Shown here: piece after piece, positions 20,650 through 31,119 of the stretch
How positions within the stretch are numbered: position 1 is the first letter of the stretch
Layout: each line of letters begins with the position of its first letter
DNA from: Adiantum capillus-veneris
Lineage: Eukaryota; Streptophyta; Polypodiopsida; Polypodiales; Pteridaceae
Direction: 5' to 3'
NCBI GenBank assembly: GCA_014529385.2
Contig: CM043958.1
Span: 157,518,793 to 157,582,792, forward strand
Length of the DNA stretch: 64,000 nt
Made by a program: the position numbers and the translations under genes
Notes under the pieces: model-generated
The model's input: only the letters and a program-made list of their open reading frames with translations
Told to the model about the DNA's origin: nothing
The model's database searches: none

Positions 20650-21968
20650 TCGACTATACATATTTTGGGTGCACATTGTTTTAAATATTTCATAACTATT
20701 GACTTGTTCTAATCTATCTTCTTGCAATGCAGAGGTCAGCTAGAGCTTGGAAAAAAGTTTATGATTGCCCAGCTAGATTCATTTACTTCTTGAAGTTTTT
20801 TAATTGTTAGGTTTGCATTGAGAGAGAAAGTGTTTGGCAAACAAATCAATGGTTGAGGCTCTCCCAAAGGCTTTATTCTCAACTCTAAGGCAAGATCTTT
20901 TGTTTCATCATTCATTGCATTAGTGCCCTCTTTTCTTTGTTAGAGTACTCGTCAAGTGCTAATGCCATAAGAAGATGGGAATGTGTAGAAGTTGTGTCAT
21001 TCTCGGGAAGATTATCTTGTCTTACCTCTTTTGAGATCCAAGCTTTGCTGGTGGTGTCAAATATCTGATGTCCTTGAGGATTGATAGGTACAACTTGTCT
21101 CCATGGACCGAGAGAATCCAAGGAAGTGTAGAAGAAAGACTGCTCACAATGTGCCGACAAAATATATGGTTCTTATGTTTTCTATAATGGTTTTGAAGAA
21201 TTGATTGGCAAAAAACCGGATGGTTCTTGTCTCATTGTGGCTCTAGCCCCTTTATACTCATCATGAAACCAATCAATCTCCAATACAATTTTAACATACG
21301 ATATCAAAAATGCCCTAGAAGAAACTTTGTATTAAACATTTTTAAACATTTTTTTATATATCTATAAATTCTTATTACTCGCTTGCAAACACAAAAGCTC
21401 AATTCATGAATAGCAACTATGGTTCCCACGTAGTCTAGCTTGTCATTGATAGGGTTTGTATCTATTGTACTTGCACGTGATTTCTATCTAAAAGATGAAA
21501 CAATGCAAGAATCTTGAGTAACATGTCATTGATTGATCTTATCTCCTCAAAGATGTTTTCTATAGGCTCACATGTTGCTATACACATATACCTAGAAGTA
21601 CAAAACTTAGTACATAAACTCTAAGCAATAATATTAGATACTCAAACAACTTTGTAAATATACATTCATAGAAGAATTATTATTTCTCTATCACATCCAA
21701 ATCCAATCTCTCTCTACTCATCAATGATGTCCCCCCTTCTAGAATTTCATCTTTGATATGTTAGATAACCTATGAAAGAATGGATGAAGATTTGACTCGT
21801 TAGACTTGTCACCTATTTATTTTCTTTGCAGGTTGCAAGCTTCTTGGTACGCTTCAAAAAATATATTCATACACTGTGAATTTCAAATAGAAAACATGGA
21901 AATGCTAAAGCGTTTTATAGCTGTGAGCTTGTGCGGAATGCCCTTCCCATATAACACCTCATCTCAAA
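20650..21968. other. Mostly unassigned; one 82-codon minus-strand frame
   Basis: The frame at 20,912-21,160 (-) reads LDSLGPWRQVVPINPQGHQI and KEVRQDNLPENDTTSTHSHL, with coding-like composition but no family I recognise. The rest is AT-rich with no LTR ends, RNA genes or long frames. CCCCCCTTCTAGAA at ~21,730 would read as a polypurine tract on the minus strand, but no LTR accompanies it. Confidence 0.4.
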
Positions 21969-22259
21969 TTTTGAGACGTCAAGCTCAACATGTACGACTC
22001 TTGGATGACTACCACCAACAATCATCATCAGTGGTGCACCTTCGTAGATACACGTATCTTTGCCAGCGACACTACAATTGTACGACACCGAGCTATTCAA
22101 CCTACCAAAGTGATGGCACACTTATCTACTCACCTCACTCACTAAAAGTTTATACTAGATCTTTGTGCTAGTTTACCTTTTATGTTGTATTTTCCCTTAT
22201 ATTTGTAGGCCTCTTATCTTGAATTAGTGAAGAAGAAGAAGTACAGTCTTTTGCCCCCA

Positions 22260-22357
<98 letters not shown>

Positions 22358-22406
22358 TGAGTGCGCTTGCAACAGCTCAAGCTCTCTCCTTATCTATCAC
22401 TTGACA
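21969..22406 (+). mobile_element. Copia 5' LTR with expanded (GT)n
   Basis: It matches the LTR at 13,042 from TTGAGACGTCAAGCTCAACA (first TG mutated to TT) to CACTTGACA. At the position of the LTR's usual short GT tract it has about 94 bases of (GT)n (22,261-22,354). A degenerate PBS (AGGTATCAACTGG) follows at 22,407. Confidence 0.75.
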
Positions 22407-22725
22407 AGGTATCAACTGGTTGTGTCTGAGGAGCTTGGAGAAGCAAGCAATAGCAGTCTAGGAAGCGGCTTTGGTATTTCCGAGAGCCATAATCGACGAT
22501 ATCCGATTGAGGTGTAGGGTACGTTCGCATGCAGAAACGCTAAGGTTAGGGATTTTGCAGACCTGAATATCGTTGGTGCATAAAGTTTTGGTTTGACTAC
22601 CAAAGAGTAGGGTGCACGTGGATTCTCATGCTTTGGAGCATATTAATGGTAAATTGTATTTTCTTTAAAAAGTTGGGCCCTATAAATATCAAAGTGAGCT
22701 TTTAAAGTCTTTTATAAGTTTGTGA
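22407..22725 (+). mobile_element. Copia leader remnant
   Basis: The leader resembles 13,430-13,740 (GAGGAGCTT...AGCAAG...CTAGGAAG, then ACGTTCGCATGCAGAAACGCTAAG...). It is interrupted near 22,620 by unrelated sequence that includes a microsatellite and a family A fragment. Copia similarity resumes at about 22,975. Confidence 0.6.
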
Positions 22726-22791
<66 letters not shown>

Positions 22792-22798
22792 CTCTCTC

Positions 22799-22831
<33 letters not shown>
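22726..22831 (+). repeat. (CT)n-(C)n compound tract
   Basis: About 75 bases of CT repeats run into about 31 consecutive C (22,801-22,831). On the complementary strand this is (G)n(AG)n, the same composition as the tract at 6,281-6,326. Confidence 0.95.
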
Positions 22832-22834
<3 letters not shown>

Positions 22835-22854
22835 TCCTTACTCTCACCTCCTGC

Positions 22855-22972
22855 CATGAAAACCAACAACTAGGAAACCACATTGCATCTTACTGCCATA
22901 AGCTAGCTAGGGCTAGACTAACAAAAGGCAAATGCACTTTGTATGATGCTAAAATCACAGTGAAGAGGTATA
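22855..22972 (+). pseudogene. Short family A ORF fragment
   Basis: HIASYCHKLARARLTKGK and CTLYDAK match HTASHCHKLAKTRLIKGK and SLYDLDTK in the 7.5-kb ORF. About 35 codons remain, flanked by the CT/C tract and copia leader. Confidence 0.6.
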
Positions 22973-22974
22973 TG

Positions 22975-23258
22975 TATGCAAATTGTGATTACCAGATGGT
23001 ATCCAATTATTTTTAACAGGCTCCTCAAAGACTGTGTGGAAGGGTGGAAACATGTCGTCCAAAATGATGGGCTTAAAAAGGTGGTCAGTGAGAAGCTAGA
23101 CAAGAACAACTTCCATGCTTGGAAGTTTAGAATGACCAATATCCTTATGGGCAAAGGTTATTGGGACTAAGTTGATGAAGACCATGAGATAGCACAGACA
23201 TTGCCAGAGGAAGGTGCAAGTGCTATGCAAATTAAGACATTTAAAGATTAGAACCAAA
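22975..23258 (+). pseudogene. Copia gag N-terminal fragment
   Basis: VVSEKLDKNNFHAWKFRMTN and ILMGKGYWD match the gag starting at 13,835. A TAA follows GYWD, and similarity ends at about 23,258 where minus-strand gypsy RT begins. Confidence 0.75.
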
Positions 23259-23261
23259 ATC

Positions 23262-24010
23262 CCATTTCTGGACCGTTATGTGTCTCAGAAGCTGTCCCTT
23301 CTAGAGCATAATTGATTTGAAGCGATTCAAACAGATCCTCTTTTCTCTGCACCTCTTGAAGAACATCTCCAAAAATAATAAATGCATTTCTTTTGTGGAG
23401 AAAATAGTAATGTCATCCACAAATATGGCCAAAAGCTTATGAAGAAACTCAGTGAAATAATAAATACATTCTTTCTCTGGAGAAAATAGTAAAGCTATCC
23501 ACAAATATGGCCAAAAACTTATGAATAAACTCACTAAATTTTTTTATCATGTATCTTTGAAAGGTTGCTAGAGAATTACACAATCCAAATGGCATTAAAA
23601 CATACATAAATGCTCCCCATTCAGTGATGAATGTAGTTTTGGAATGATCTTTAGGTGGTGTCTTGAGTTGATTGTAGCCAAAATTTGTACATTTTGTGGC
23701 TTGCACTCTCATCAAAAAAGGATCCTTAATTGTCTATGCATTCAGCTTCCTATAGTCCACACATACCCTCATTTTTCAATTCTTTTTAGGGATCATCACC
23801 ATTGAAAATAGCCATTCACTGCTTGCTAATTTTGTGATGAACCTTGCCTTGAGAATATTATCTATCTCCTCCTTGAATTTCTTTGCACAATTGGGGTTCA
23901 TCGTGTACCTCTGTAATCTGACTGGTCTGGCATCTAGATTCATTGGTATATTATGTTGTCACACTTCTAGATCCACTCCTTTTTTATCTCTATGTTCCCA
24001 GGCAAATACG
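23262..24010 (-). pseudogene. Ty3/gypsy reverse transcriptase core
   Basis: From right to left: ASSEWLFSMVMIPKKN, MRVCVDYRKLNA (with TAG), IKDPF, then TTFITEWGAFMYVLMPFGLC, LATFQRYM and the active-site region AIFVDSFTIF. The active-site region is followed by a second version, AIFVDDITIF, from an 82-bp tandem duplication. One copy has lost the second catalytic Asp (FVDS). The 3' end (RNase H, integrase) is missing at the junction with the copia fragment. Confidence 0.8.
23375..23538 (-). repeat. 82-bp tandem duplication across the RT active site
   Basis: Two units, 23,375-23,456 and 23,457-23,538, share GGAGAAAATAGTAA and ATCCACAAATATGGCCAAAA and are about 84% identical by eye. Because 82 is not a multiple of three, the duplication also shifts the frame. 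Confidence 0.8.
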
Positions 24011-24129
24011 TCTTTGTACTTCTCGAATAGTGCCTTCGCTTTTTCTTTGATCTTTGACTTCATATGCTTATTGATTTTAATCATCCGAGGGTTAAACTCC
24101 TCAACTTCTTGATCATCTGGAAGTAACCA

Positions 24130-25140
24130 GTTTGGGCCTCCTTCCTTTCCTTTAGCATGGATTCAGCTTCTTTCTCTGTTCAAATATCAGCCACATAATC
24201 ATTGAAGGTATTACCTAATTTGAGTGAACCATTATGAATCTCAGCTCCTTCAATTGTTGGTTCCCCTTTCTCAGAATGCGCTTGCCTGTTATCCCCTTAC
24301 TAGTTGTCAAGTCTGCTCCTTGTCCATTAGCACAACACTCATGTCTATCTCTGTGAGTGGGAAGATGTTCATTGAGGCAAGCATCTTTTCTATATTCTTT
24401 GTTCCATACTTGTTTCATAATTCTTCAGTTCTCAAAACCCTTCTTCCAGCTTTTGGTGTTGTCAATTTTTATATGAATTGTCATGTTGGCTCCTTGAATT
24501 GTCAGTGCTTGATTGGCATAGTCATATATTGTACTAGTAGTCCTAAGACACAGTTGACCAAAGAGCATCCCATATGCTCTTTGAACATCCAATACCAAGA
24601 ATCTGGTTTTGAACTTTTCCTTACCCACCCTAATTTGCATGTTTTCAACTAGCCTAGTAGCCTAAACCACCCTATGGTCAGCCATCCTTTGAATCTAAAT
24701 GGTGTTGGTTTTAAGTTTGTGATTCCCAAGTTTTGCCTTAGATGTTCTCTTAGAATAATAACACCAGCTTTCCCATCCAGTATGACCACTGACAATGGTT
24801 CCCATTGCTTTCTCGTCTTATAGTCCACCTAGATTATTGGAACCTCATCGTCTTGGACAGCTTTTAGGTCCATTGCCCTGGCTTCAACTTCAACTTTTCT
24901 CTTCTATCTGATGAAATTTGCCGCCTCTATTAGCGTACATCTGATGTCATCTAGCTCTATTGTCAACTTCTAGATGCATTTAAAGACCTTCACATAGAAT
25001 AGCAATGACTCAAGCCTCATCGAAGTCTGATCTAACTTGTCGTACCTCATTTGCCAGACCTTCTACAGTGATCATGGACTCAGTTGGTCCAAATGTTGTC
25101 TTCTTACTCTGGTACTATTGCCCTTTTGAAGGCTAGGGTG
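24130..25140 (-). pseudogene. Gypsy protease and protease-RT linker
   Basis: The frame contains WEPLSVVILDGKAGVIILRE and HLRQNLGI, equivalent to the usual gypsy 'VILDGGSGVNII.E.LR.KLG' protease. FKTRFLVLDVQRAYGMLFGQ then parallels 'AYSMLLGRPWL'. Linker sequence (KNIEKMLASMNIFPLTEIDM) leads to RT. The DGGSG loop reads DGKAG. The whole region is frame-broken. Confidence 0.7.
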
Positions 25141-25186
25141 GCAGCTTCTGAATTGTGTGAGCTTCAAAACATAGCAGGAAAGAAAT

Positions 25187-25978
25187 GGACTCATTTTTAG
25201 GCCTTTTAAGCTCTAGTGAGACAATGCTCCTTAGCCAATAGAAATAAGGTTAACGTTATGTAGAAAAACACTTTTTTCTCATTTTGCAAATCAAATGTCC
25301 ATGAAAGCCATTTTGATGAAATTGTCACTATCACCAAAAAAGTAAGGCTCTTGATAGTGACATCTTGCACAAGCATCGAGCATCTTTTTATGATCTGTTG
25401 TTGCTATCCTATAAAGTGAATTACTTGTACGTGTGCATCTTGCACAAGCATCAGTCACCTTTTTATGAGCTACTTGCAATTCAAATTCAAAATAATTGTA
25501 CTTGATAGCGATTGATAGGTACTGTTGAAGACTATGAAGGGGTTTGAACCAAGTGAATAAGCCTTGAAGGATCTTTGGGGCCTCTATTTGCTTGGTTCTG
25601 ACCTCATGAGTCCCTAGGCTTAAAAATGCTATATCCTGAGCTAGAGATGTCAAATTGCAATGTTTTAAAGTGCTATCCAAAGGTTTTTGGATGTTTTGGA
25701 TGTATCCGTAGTACTCTTTTTGTATTTGAAAACATTTCTTATGTGCTTTCTCTCATCACACATCACATCACTCGTTAAGATTCATAGGCATGGATTTTTG
25801 TGTACACTGAAGTTGGGCTCTCAAAAAGCATTTTGTATGAGCATGCATTTAAGTGATCGAGCAAACCTTTATGTATGTACTATGAGAAATAGAATTCCAA
25901 AAAACTACTTTTGTATTTTTCAAAATTACCTCTCTCTATGATGAGTTGGCATTTCTTACGAGGCCCAAAATTGAGTCC
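25187..25978. mobile_element. TIR-bounded insertion (~790 bp) in gypsy gag-pol
   Basis: The left end GGACTCATTTTTAGGCCTTT and the inverted right end GGACTCAATTTTGGGCCTCG form ~25-bp terminal inverted repeats. Gypsy coding is recognisable on both sides (LEQPGIRRNLDSI before it, VEGLANEVRQ after it on the minus strand). Inside is a 130-codon minus-strand frame (25,291-25,680) with two HKK-(V/M)-(T/L)-DACARC repeats, which I do not recognise. No clear target duplication. Confidence 0.5.
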
Positions 25979-27800
25979 AAGTTTCTCCTAATGCCTGGCT
26001 GCTCTAGTAGTTTCTTAGCTAAGTTCTCAGTGATCTTTGCTGCAAGCTCTCGTTGTTCCTGCCATTCATTTACTACCTTTTCCTTGCCCTTTGCCTTTCA
26101 AACTGCTCTTTGCTGCTCCCACCTTCTGGTTTCAATAGTCTAATTTCCTTCATTCTCATATGAGATCTCCTCAATGATGATCCCCTTACTTCTAGTCACT
26201 ACCCTAACTGGCACTGGTTTTGGTGCCTTCTGGTCAAGTACTTCTAGTTTTGGATCTTCTAGGCACTAGGTTGCAAAGTGTCCATACTTTTTGCAGGTAT
26301 AACAATTCAGACTTCACTTTGCAAAATATCATCTACCTTTGCCCCTAGCAGTGCCCCCCTGGTACATGCCCCTGCCAATACCAGTACCTCCAGTACTTAT
26401 GTTGGCTTCATTATCCTTGGACACAGTGGCCCCATCTGTCTTTACTTCAAGATTTTTCAGTGCAATCATTGACATATCCTTTCCGTTCTTAAAATGATGG
26501 ATCTCGATGCCACAATTGCTCCATACATGACCATAGGCTTTATAGTAAGTACAACACTCATCAGAACTATGATCTCTTGATCTGTACTTTGAGCATCAAA
26601 TCTCCATCTTCTTTACTTATGGTCTTGTCTTGGCAATCTCAGCAATTTTTTTTGACATCTCCACTAGTGTCCTTGTCCAGATTCTTTTTTCTTCCCTTTG
26701 CCCTTGTCATCTGATTCACTTTCACGTGTATTGGAACTAGTACACTATACTAGAGTCTAATTCTTTAATTGAAGATTCACTATCATTGAAATGTTTCTTC
26801 TTATGCCATTTCTCCTTCTTAGCTTGTTGCTCCAATTTCAGTGCCCTCCTCTGCACCAGATCCTTAAAATTTTTGGTCGGTGTTGGAACCTCTTTTCCAT
26901 AAGCTTTTTACTTTTGCACCCATTCAAAAATCAGGCTCTCATTCTTTTCTCTGAGGGAGGCTCTTGCAATTGTCTGGTTAGTTCCTTGTTCTTCTCTATG
27001 TAACTCCTAACTGACAACTTGCCATGTTTAATCTGATCTAGCTCATAGAAGATATCTTCATCGCCTCTATTATTTGAATATTCCAATTTGAGAGGCTTGA
27101 CAAGATTATTGTACGACCTGATCTGGCAGGCTGGGTAACGAGAGTACCATTTCCTTGTTGCCTCCTTGAGTGTCAGGGGAAAGTACTCTCCCCATTCATC
27201 TTCATTGATATCCTTAAGCTCAGCATACTGCTCAAATCCTTGGATGCGTACATCAAGATCATCCTTTTTTCCTCCTCCTTTGAATACTGGAAAATAGATT
27301 TTTCATATTAGTGGAATTCTCATGTGACTACTGGCTCTGGTTCTAGAAATTGTTTTCTTATCCTTAGATTTTTGTTTGCTGTAATGGTCGATATTTGCTT
27401 CCTAGTCATTGTTTGTATTGGTTTTGGTCATTGTATCTTCAACTTTCTTCTTTGCTAGCCTCTATCCTGTCGAATGATGTTTTGTCTTGCTATTCTCACT
27501 TTCTTTAGCATGTTTTAGCTATGCTCAGATCCATGGGACCGGTTGATTTGTTATGATCTCTTGCTTGTCTTTGCCTAGAATGAGATGAATACTGAGAATC
27601 CCTCAATTCATCATATCTTTCTATTCTTGGAGGAACATTGGTCTCAATCCCAGGTTCTCTCTCCATATCATAACCTCTCTCTAACTCTTCTTGTATTCGG
27701 ATGACATGGTCCAGATTCTCCATGAACCTCGTATCTAGCCAACTTCCTTGTGTTGTTTCTTTTGGTGGCATGACTACTTGTGGTGGCTCTAGCACCAACT
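25979..27800 (-). pseudogene. Gypsy gag with zinc knuckles
   Basis: It starts near 27,798 (VMPPKETTQGSWLDTRFMEN, start uncertain) after the primer site. A gag core follows (LTLKEATRKWYSRYPACQIR, EYSNNRGDEDIFYELDQI). There are two Cys-His regions, YKAYGHVWSNC near 26,520 and CYTCKKYGHFAT-C near 26,270-26,290 (CX2CX4HX4C). The tail is basic. At least three frames are needed and TAG codons are frequent. This gag packages the element's RNA. Confidence 0.7.
27785..27798 (-). other. Candidate primer-binding site
   Basis: On the minus strand TTGGTGCTAGAGCC lies about 20 bases inside the LTR end. It resembles the initiator-Met site TGGTATCAGAGC with changes. The assignment is tentative. Confidence 0.45.
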
Positions 27801-27815
27801 AGAAGATAGTTTGAC

Positions 27816-28337
27816 TGTTAAGAGAAAACTAGCTCAAGCCGTCGTGATTGCCAAAATGGAATGAGCTAGACACTTTTAGTCAGCTATTCTAGGTTGGTGG
27901 TTAGAGTTAGTTCAGATCAACCAAGACCGCAATTTAGAAAGACACACTAAAAGACAAAACTGAAACTAGAAATGATACTAAGATTGGGAATTGGAAATGG
28001 AAATAGACACTAAAACTAGGATTATGTATTCAGATGAGAACAAGTACAATGTTGAGACATAATCTCGGTGGGTTTAAATTACAAGAGCATGTAGATCCAA
28101 GAAGTAAGATACAAAGGAATGAAGTCAATTCAAGATTGAAATTCCACTAGGAGTTCTAGAAGTCTAGAAGTCCCCAAAATGATGTAATGGCCCCCTATTT
28201 ATAGGCTTTTGACTAGGTTTTGATTGCATGCACACAGTCTCAGTTATTGTGGTAACTGCCCAAAATTATTATCTCTGGAAACTTCTAGTCCATCCATCTA
28301 TCCAGGCGCCTGCTAAGAGTTGTTACTGTTATCTACA
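27816..28337 (-). mobile_element. 5' LTR of minus-strand gypsy, TGTAGA family
   Basis: 522 bp, from TGTAGATAACAG at 28,337 to CTTAACA at 27,816, with TATA-like GCCTATAAATAGG near 28,200. It is the same LTR family as 20,123-20,645, although here it is followed by gag and pol, whereas there it follows the family A ORF. The right flank is possible host coding sequence. Confidence 0.8.
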
Positions 28338-28990
28338 CTATCCTTTGTGCTAGCAAAAATAGGCATCCGCCTCCGATGGGCATGATCGCCCCATTTGTGT
28401 TTATGTCGTACGTGACATCGTAGGAGCCAATGCACATCTCAAATAGTCCGTGGTGCTCAGAAATGGGCCTTAGTGAGGGCATGTCAGACACATGGAACCC
28501 TGGCGGAGAGGGTGTTGGGGTTGGAGAAGGTCTTGAGGTCGTAGAGGTACGCCACTCGACTCGTCGAAAAGAGACACTATGTGCATGGAGTATCAGAAAG
28601 GTAATTAATTGAACATTTATGAGAGCATTAGACCTGTGTGAGGTCACTACCAACTAAGTAGGCCAGCTAGCTTTGGAAGAGGGGTCTTGCTATTATCACA
28701 AGTTTATCACATTTTGGTGGCAAAATGGTACAATATATATACGTACATGCATAGTCTACATAAAAAAAGTTTCAACATGTGTGGTCATCCTACATGAGAG
28801 GGTCTCAAGAAGAGCCCTTGTCTATGCATACAAGTCTCGATGTCTCGTGTAGCAGGTGTATGGTAGCCTCCAACTCCTCGTCAATAAGTTGTTCATACAC
28901 TATGATGTCCTTTGCTATCTGCTTTCTCAAAATATTGGCATCTTATAACAGGACCTTTAGATTCAATAGTAGCCCCACTCAACCTAAGGT
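28338..28990 (-). pseudogene. Candidate host-gene exons cut by the LTR
   Basis: On the minus strand, 28,565-28,338 is open and reads SMPS-type Pro-rich sequence (SRPSPTPTPSPPGFHVSDMP), then HGLFEMCIGSYDVTYDINTN. It follows a pyrimidine-containing ACATAG that could be a splice acceptor. A second open piece (28,950-28,800) reads LRKQIAKDIIVYEQLIDEEL and ATIHLLHETSRLVCIDKGSS. About a dozen CpG occur within 28,365-28,575, more than in most neighbouring decayed elements. I do not recognise the protein; a different transposon family is possible. Confidence 0.35.
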
Positions 28991-30289
28991 GAGAGCCATC
29001 AAAATGACATGTTTGAAAATTTTAGGTTTTAGTCGACTCGTTTATTTGAATGAAGACAGAGAGAAACTAGACCATAAATAGAATATATTGGATTGCTTTC
29101 TATGATTTCTAGACTTTTCTTGGACTTTCTTTTCTTGCTTGAAATACTTTGTTCATTTTGATTTTTCTTACCCTCATTGGAACTAATGGAAGACAAATTG
29201 TTGAAACTCTCTAACAATGAAGAAAAGTTTGGATCATCCTTGAAACAAACACGCTTCTTGCATTTGCTAGCCACATGTCAGCATGTAGTTGGCGTTTGTA
29301 CTCGGATCTATCAAAATTAGGCTGATCTAATGCAAAAATGCTAGCTAAAGTTGTGCAAAAATGTTGGGCTGATCTGATGTAAAATAATAGACTGAATTGA
29401 TGCAAAAATGCTCGATCAATGTTGCCAGAATAGCTTTGTTCCAAGGAATTAATAAGTTATTGGATATATAAGTTAGAGGGTTGTCTCACTTTAGACACAC
29501 AAGTATAGATAATTATTGTGCATCATCTAGAGAAACAATGGAACCATTCTAAATGGGAATATTTATAAGGCCACCAAGAACGGGTACTTCTTATCTGTCA
29601 CATTGGATGGGTGTCAGAGAGCATCAAGAAGTAGCGGTGCCAATCTTTGGGGCCAATGAATCTTGGCTCAAAACTTCGTCATGCTATGTTGACTCTCCTC
29701 TTCTTTGATAAAAGAGTGGAATGGCTCCCCTCTTGTGCAATCCATACCACACCAGATTCAACCTACTGATTCATCAATACTTTTGGCATAGGTAGTACTA
29801 ATAATCTAAAATCTTCAAGGTAAATCTCAAAACTAAACAGAAATTGTGATGTTCTCCTCCCCCATCCACTTTGCTTTGAGAGCTAAAAAGTGCCCTTGAA
29901 CAAATTATCCGATAAACCTAACTGACATTTCTCTTCTTTTCTTGTGCTTTATGACATGTTGGTAGCCCCACTAGCCTCCCTTGTCCATTGACACCTCAAA
30001 TTTCATTTGTCAAAATTCTTTGATGAACCATCAGTAGGTTCCCTTGCTTTGTCAGAACCCTCAAAATTCTTTGATGAAGCATTAGTAGATTTCCTTGCTT
30101 TGTTGAAACCCTCAAATGCACTATCAATACATTCCTTTACTTCTTTGAAACTCTCTAATGAGCTTTCATTCGGTTCCCTTGGTTCTTTCTTTTACATGGA
30201 AGACTCTTTGTTAGCAGCAAGCTAACTCGGATAACATTTTTTGGAGCTTTTATTGTAAAAACACTTATTATTTTGATAAATCGGGAATG
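28991..30289 (-). pseudogene. Degraded Ser/Lys-rich coding, unrecognised
   Basis: Minus-strand frames read RVCFKDDPNFSSLLESFNNL (29,274-29,029) and, near 30,200-30,010, ESFKEVKECIDSAFEGFNKA followed by two ~51-bp repeat units encoding KAR(K/E)(S/P)T-(N/D)-(A/G)SSKNF. The shared 'ESF' and Ser-rich style suggest one decayed protein. The 29.45-29.95 kb part has no clear frame. Function unknown. Confidence 0.3.
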
Positions 30290-31099
30290 TTGTAACTCCT
30301 ACTTTCAGATAAACAATGTAATTGATGAGCCAGGGCTGCAAGCTTTCAAATTTTATCAACCTTCTTTAGTTAGAGGTCCCAGATTATTAGTTTTGACCAA
30401 AGAAACCTTGGCTAAGGTATAAAAGACAATTTTTGTAAGTATTTTGAAAGTTTTTTGGATAATAGAACACAACATGAGCTAACGACACTCACTTCTCTCC
30501 TTCTCATGCTTCCTACTCCCTCCTCGGTTGTCACATTGCATTGACATCTGTTGCGTTGCAACCGAGGGTAAGAGATCTACACGTTGACATAAACATTTCA
30601 TGGTAATCCATAGCCTTTGGCATCGTTGACTCGCGACCTAATTTCATCATACGTAGGAATTTAAGCTAAAAATAAGTATAGGCGAGATATTGGGGCATCA
30701 TTGCTAAGCATTTAGATGCATTCTAGGTCGAAAACGACTAGGTCAAAAACTCACTATTGTTAATAATCGTGATTTTTACACTTGACCTAAAGTGAGATTT
30801 GAGACCATAAGCATGTGTGCTTAGGTCTTATAAACATGTCCTAGAAGTTTCGTAACGTTTGGATGTCATTTGATGCTATAACGGTTATCATTTGTTTGTC
30901 GATTAGCGCTGGTGATTTCGGTCATTTGAGTGTAGCTTGAGTTAGATGCGATTTGTCTGTTGTTTTCCAAGAGATTGATAACCTCTTGTAGCCTATATGC
31001 ACTAGTCGATTCAGCCACGTCCCGTGGATTGACAATTATGTTCGTGGTTCTCGTTATGTCTGCAATAAGATAGGAGTGAGGTTAGAAACTTGTCCCACA
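30290..31099 (+). mobile_element. 5' LTR of the plus-strand gypsy element
   Basis: The right end GTCCCACA abuts the primer site. A TATA-like AAGGTATAAAAG lies at 30,415, followed by TTTTTTGGATAATAG. The sequence matches the fragment at 10.17-10.94 kb in both TATA and 3' parts. The left boundary is not defined by a visible TG and is approximate. Confidence 0.6.
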
Positions 31100-31101
31100 T
31101 T

Positions 31102-31119
31102 TGGCGTCGTTGTCGGGGA
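31102..31119 (+). other. Primer-binding site, tRNA-Asp type
   Basis: TGGCGTCGTTGTCGGGGA matches the plant tRNA-Asp-complementary site used by Tat/Athila-type gypsy elements (TGGCGCCGTTGCCGGGGA) except for two C-to-T changes. Confidence 0.8.
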
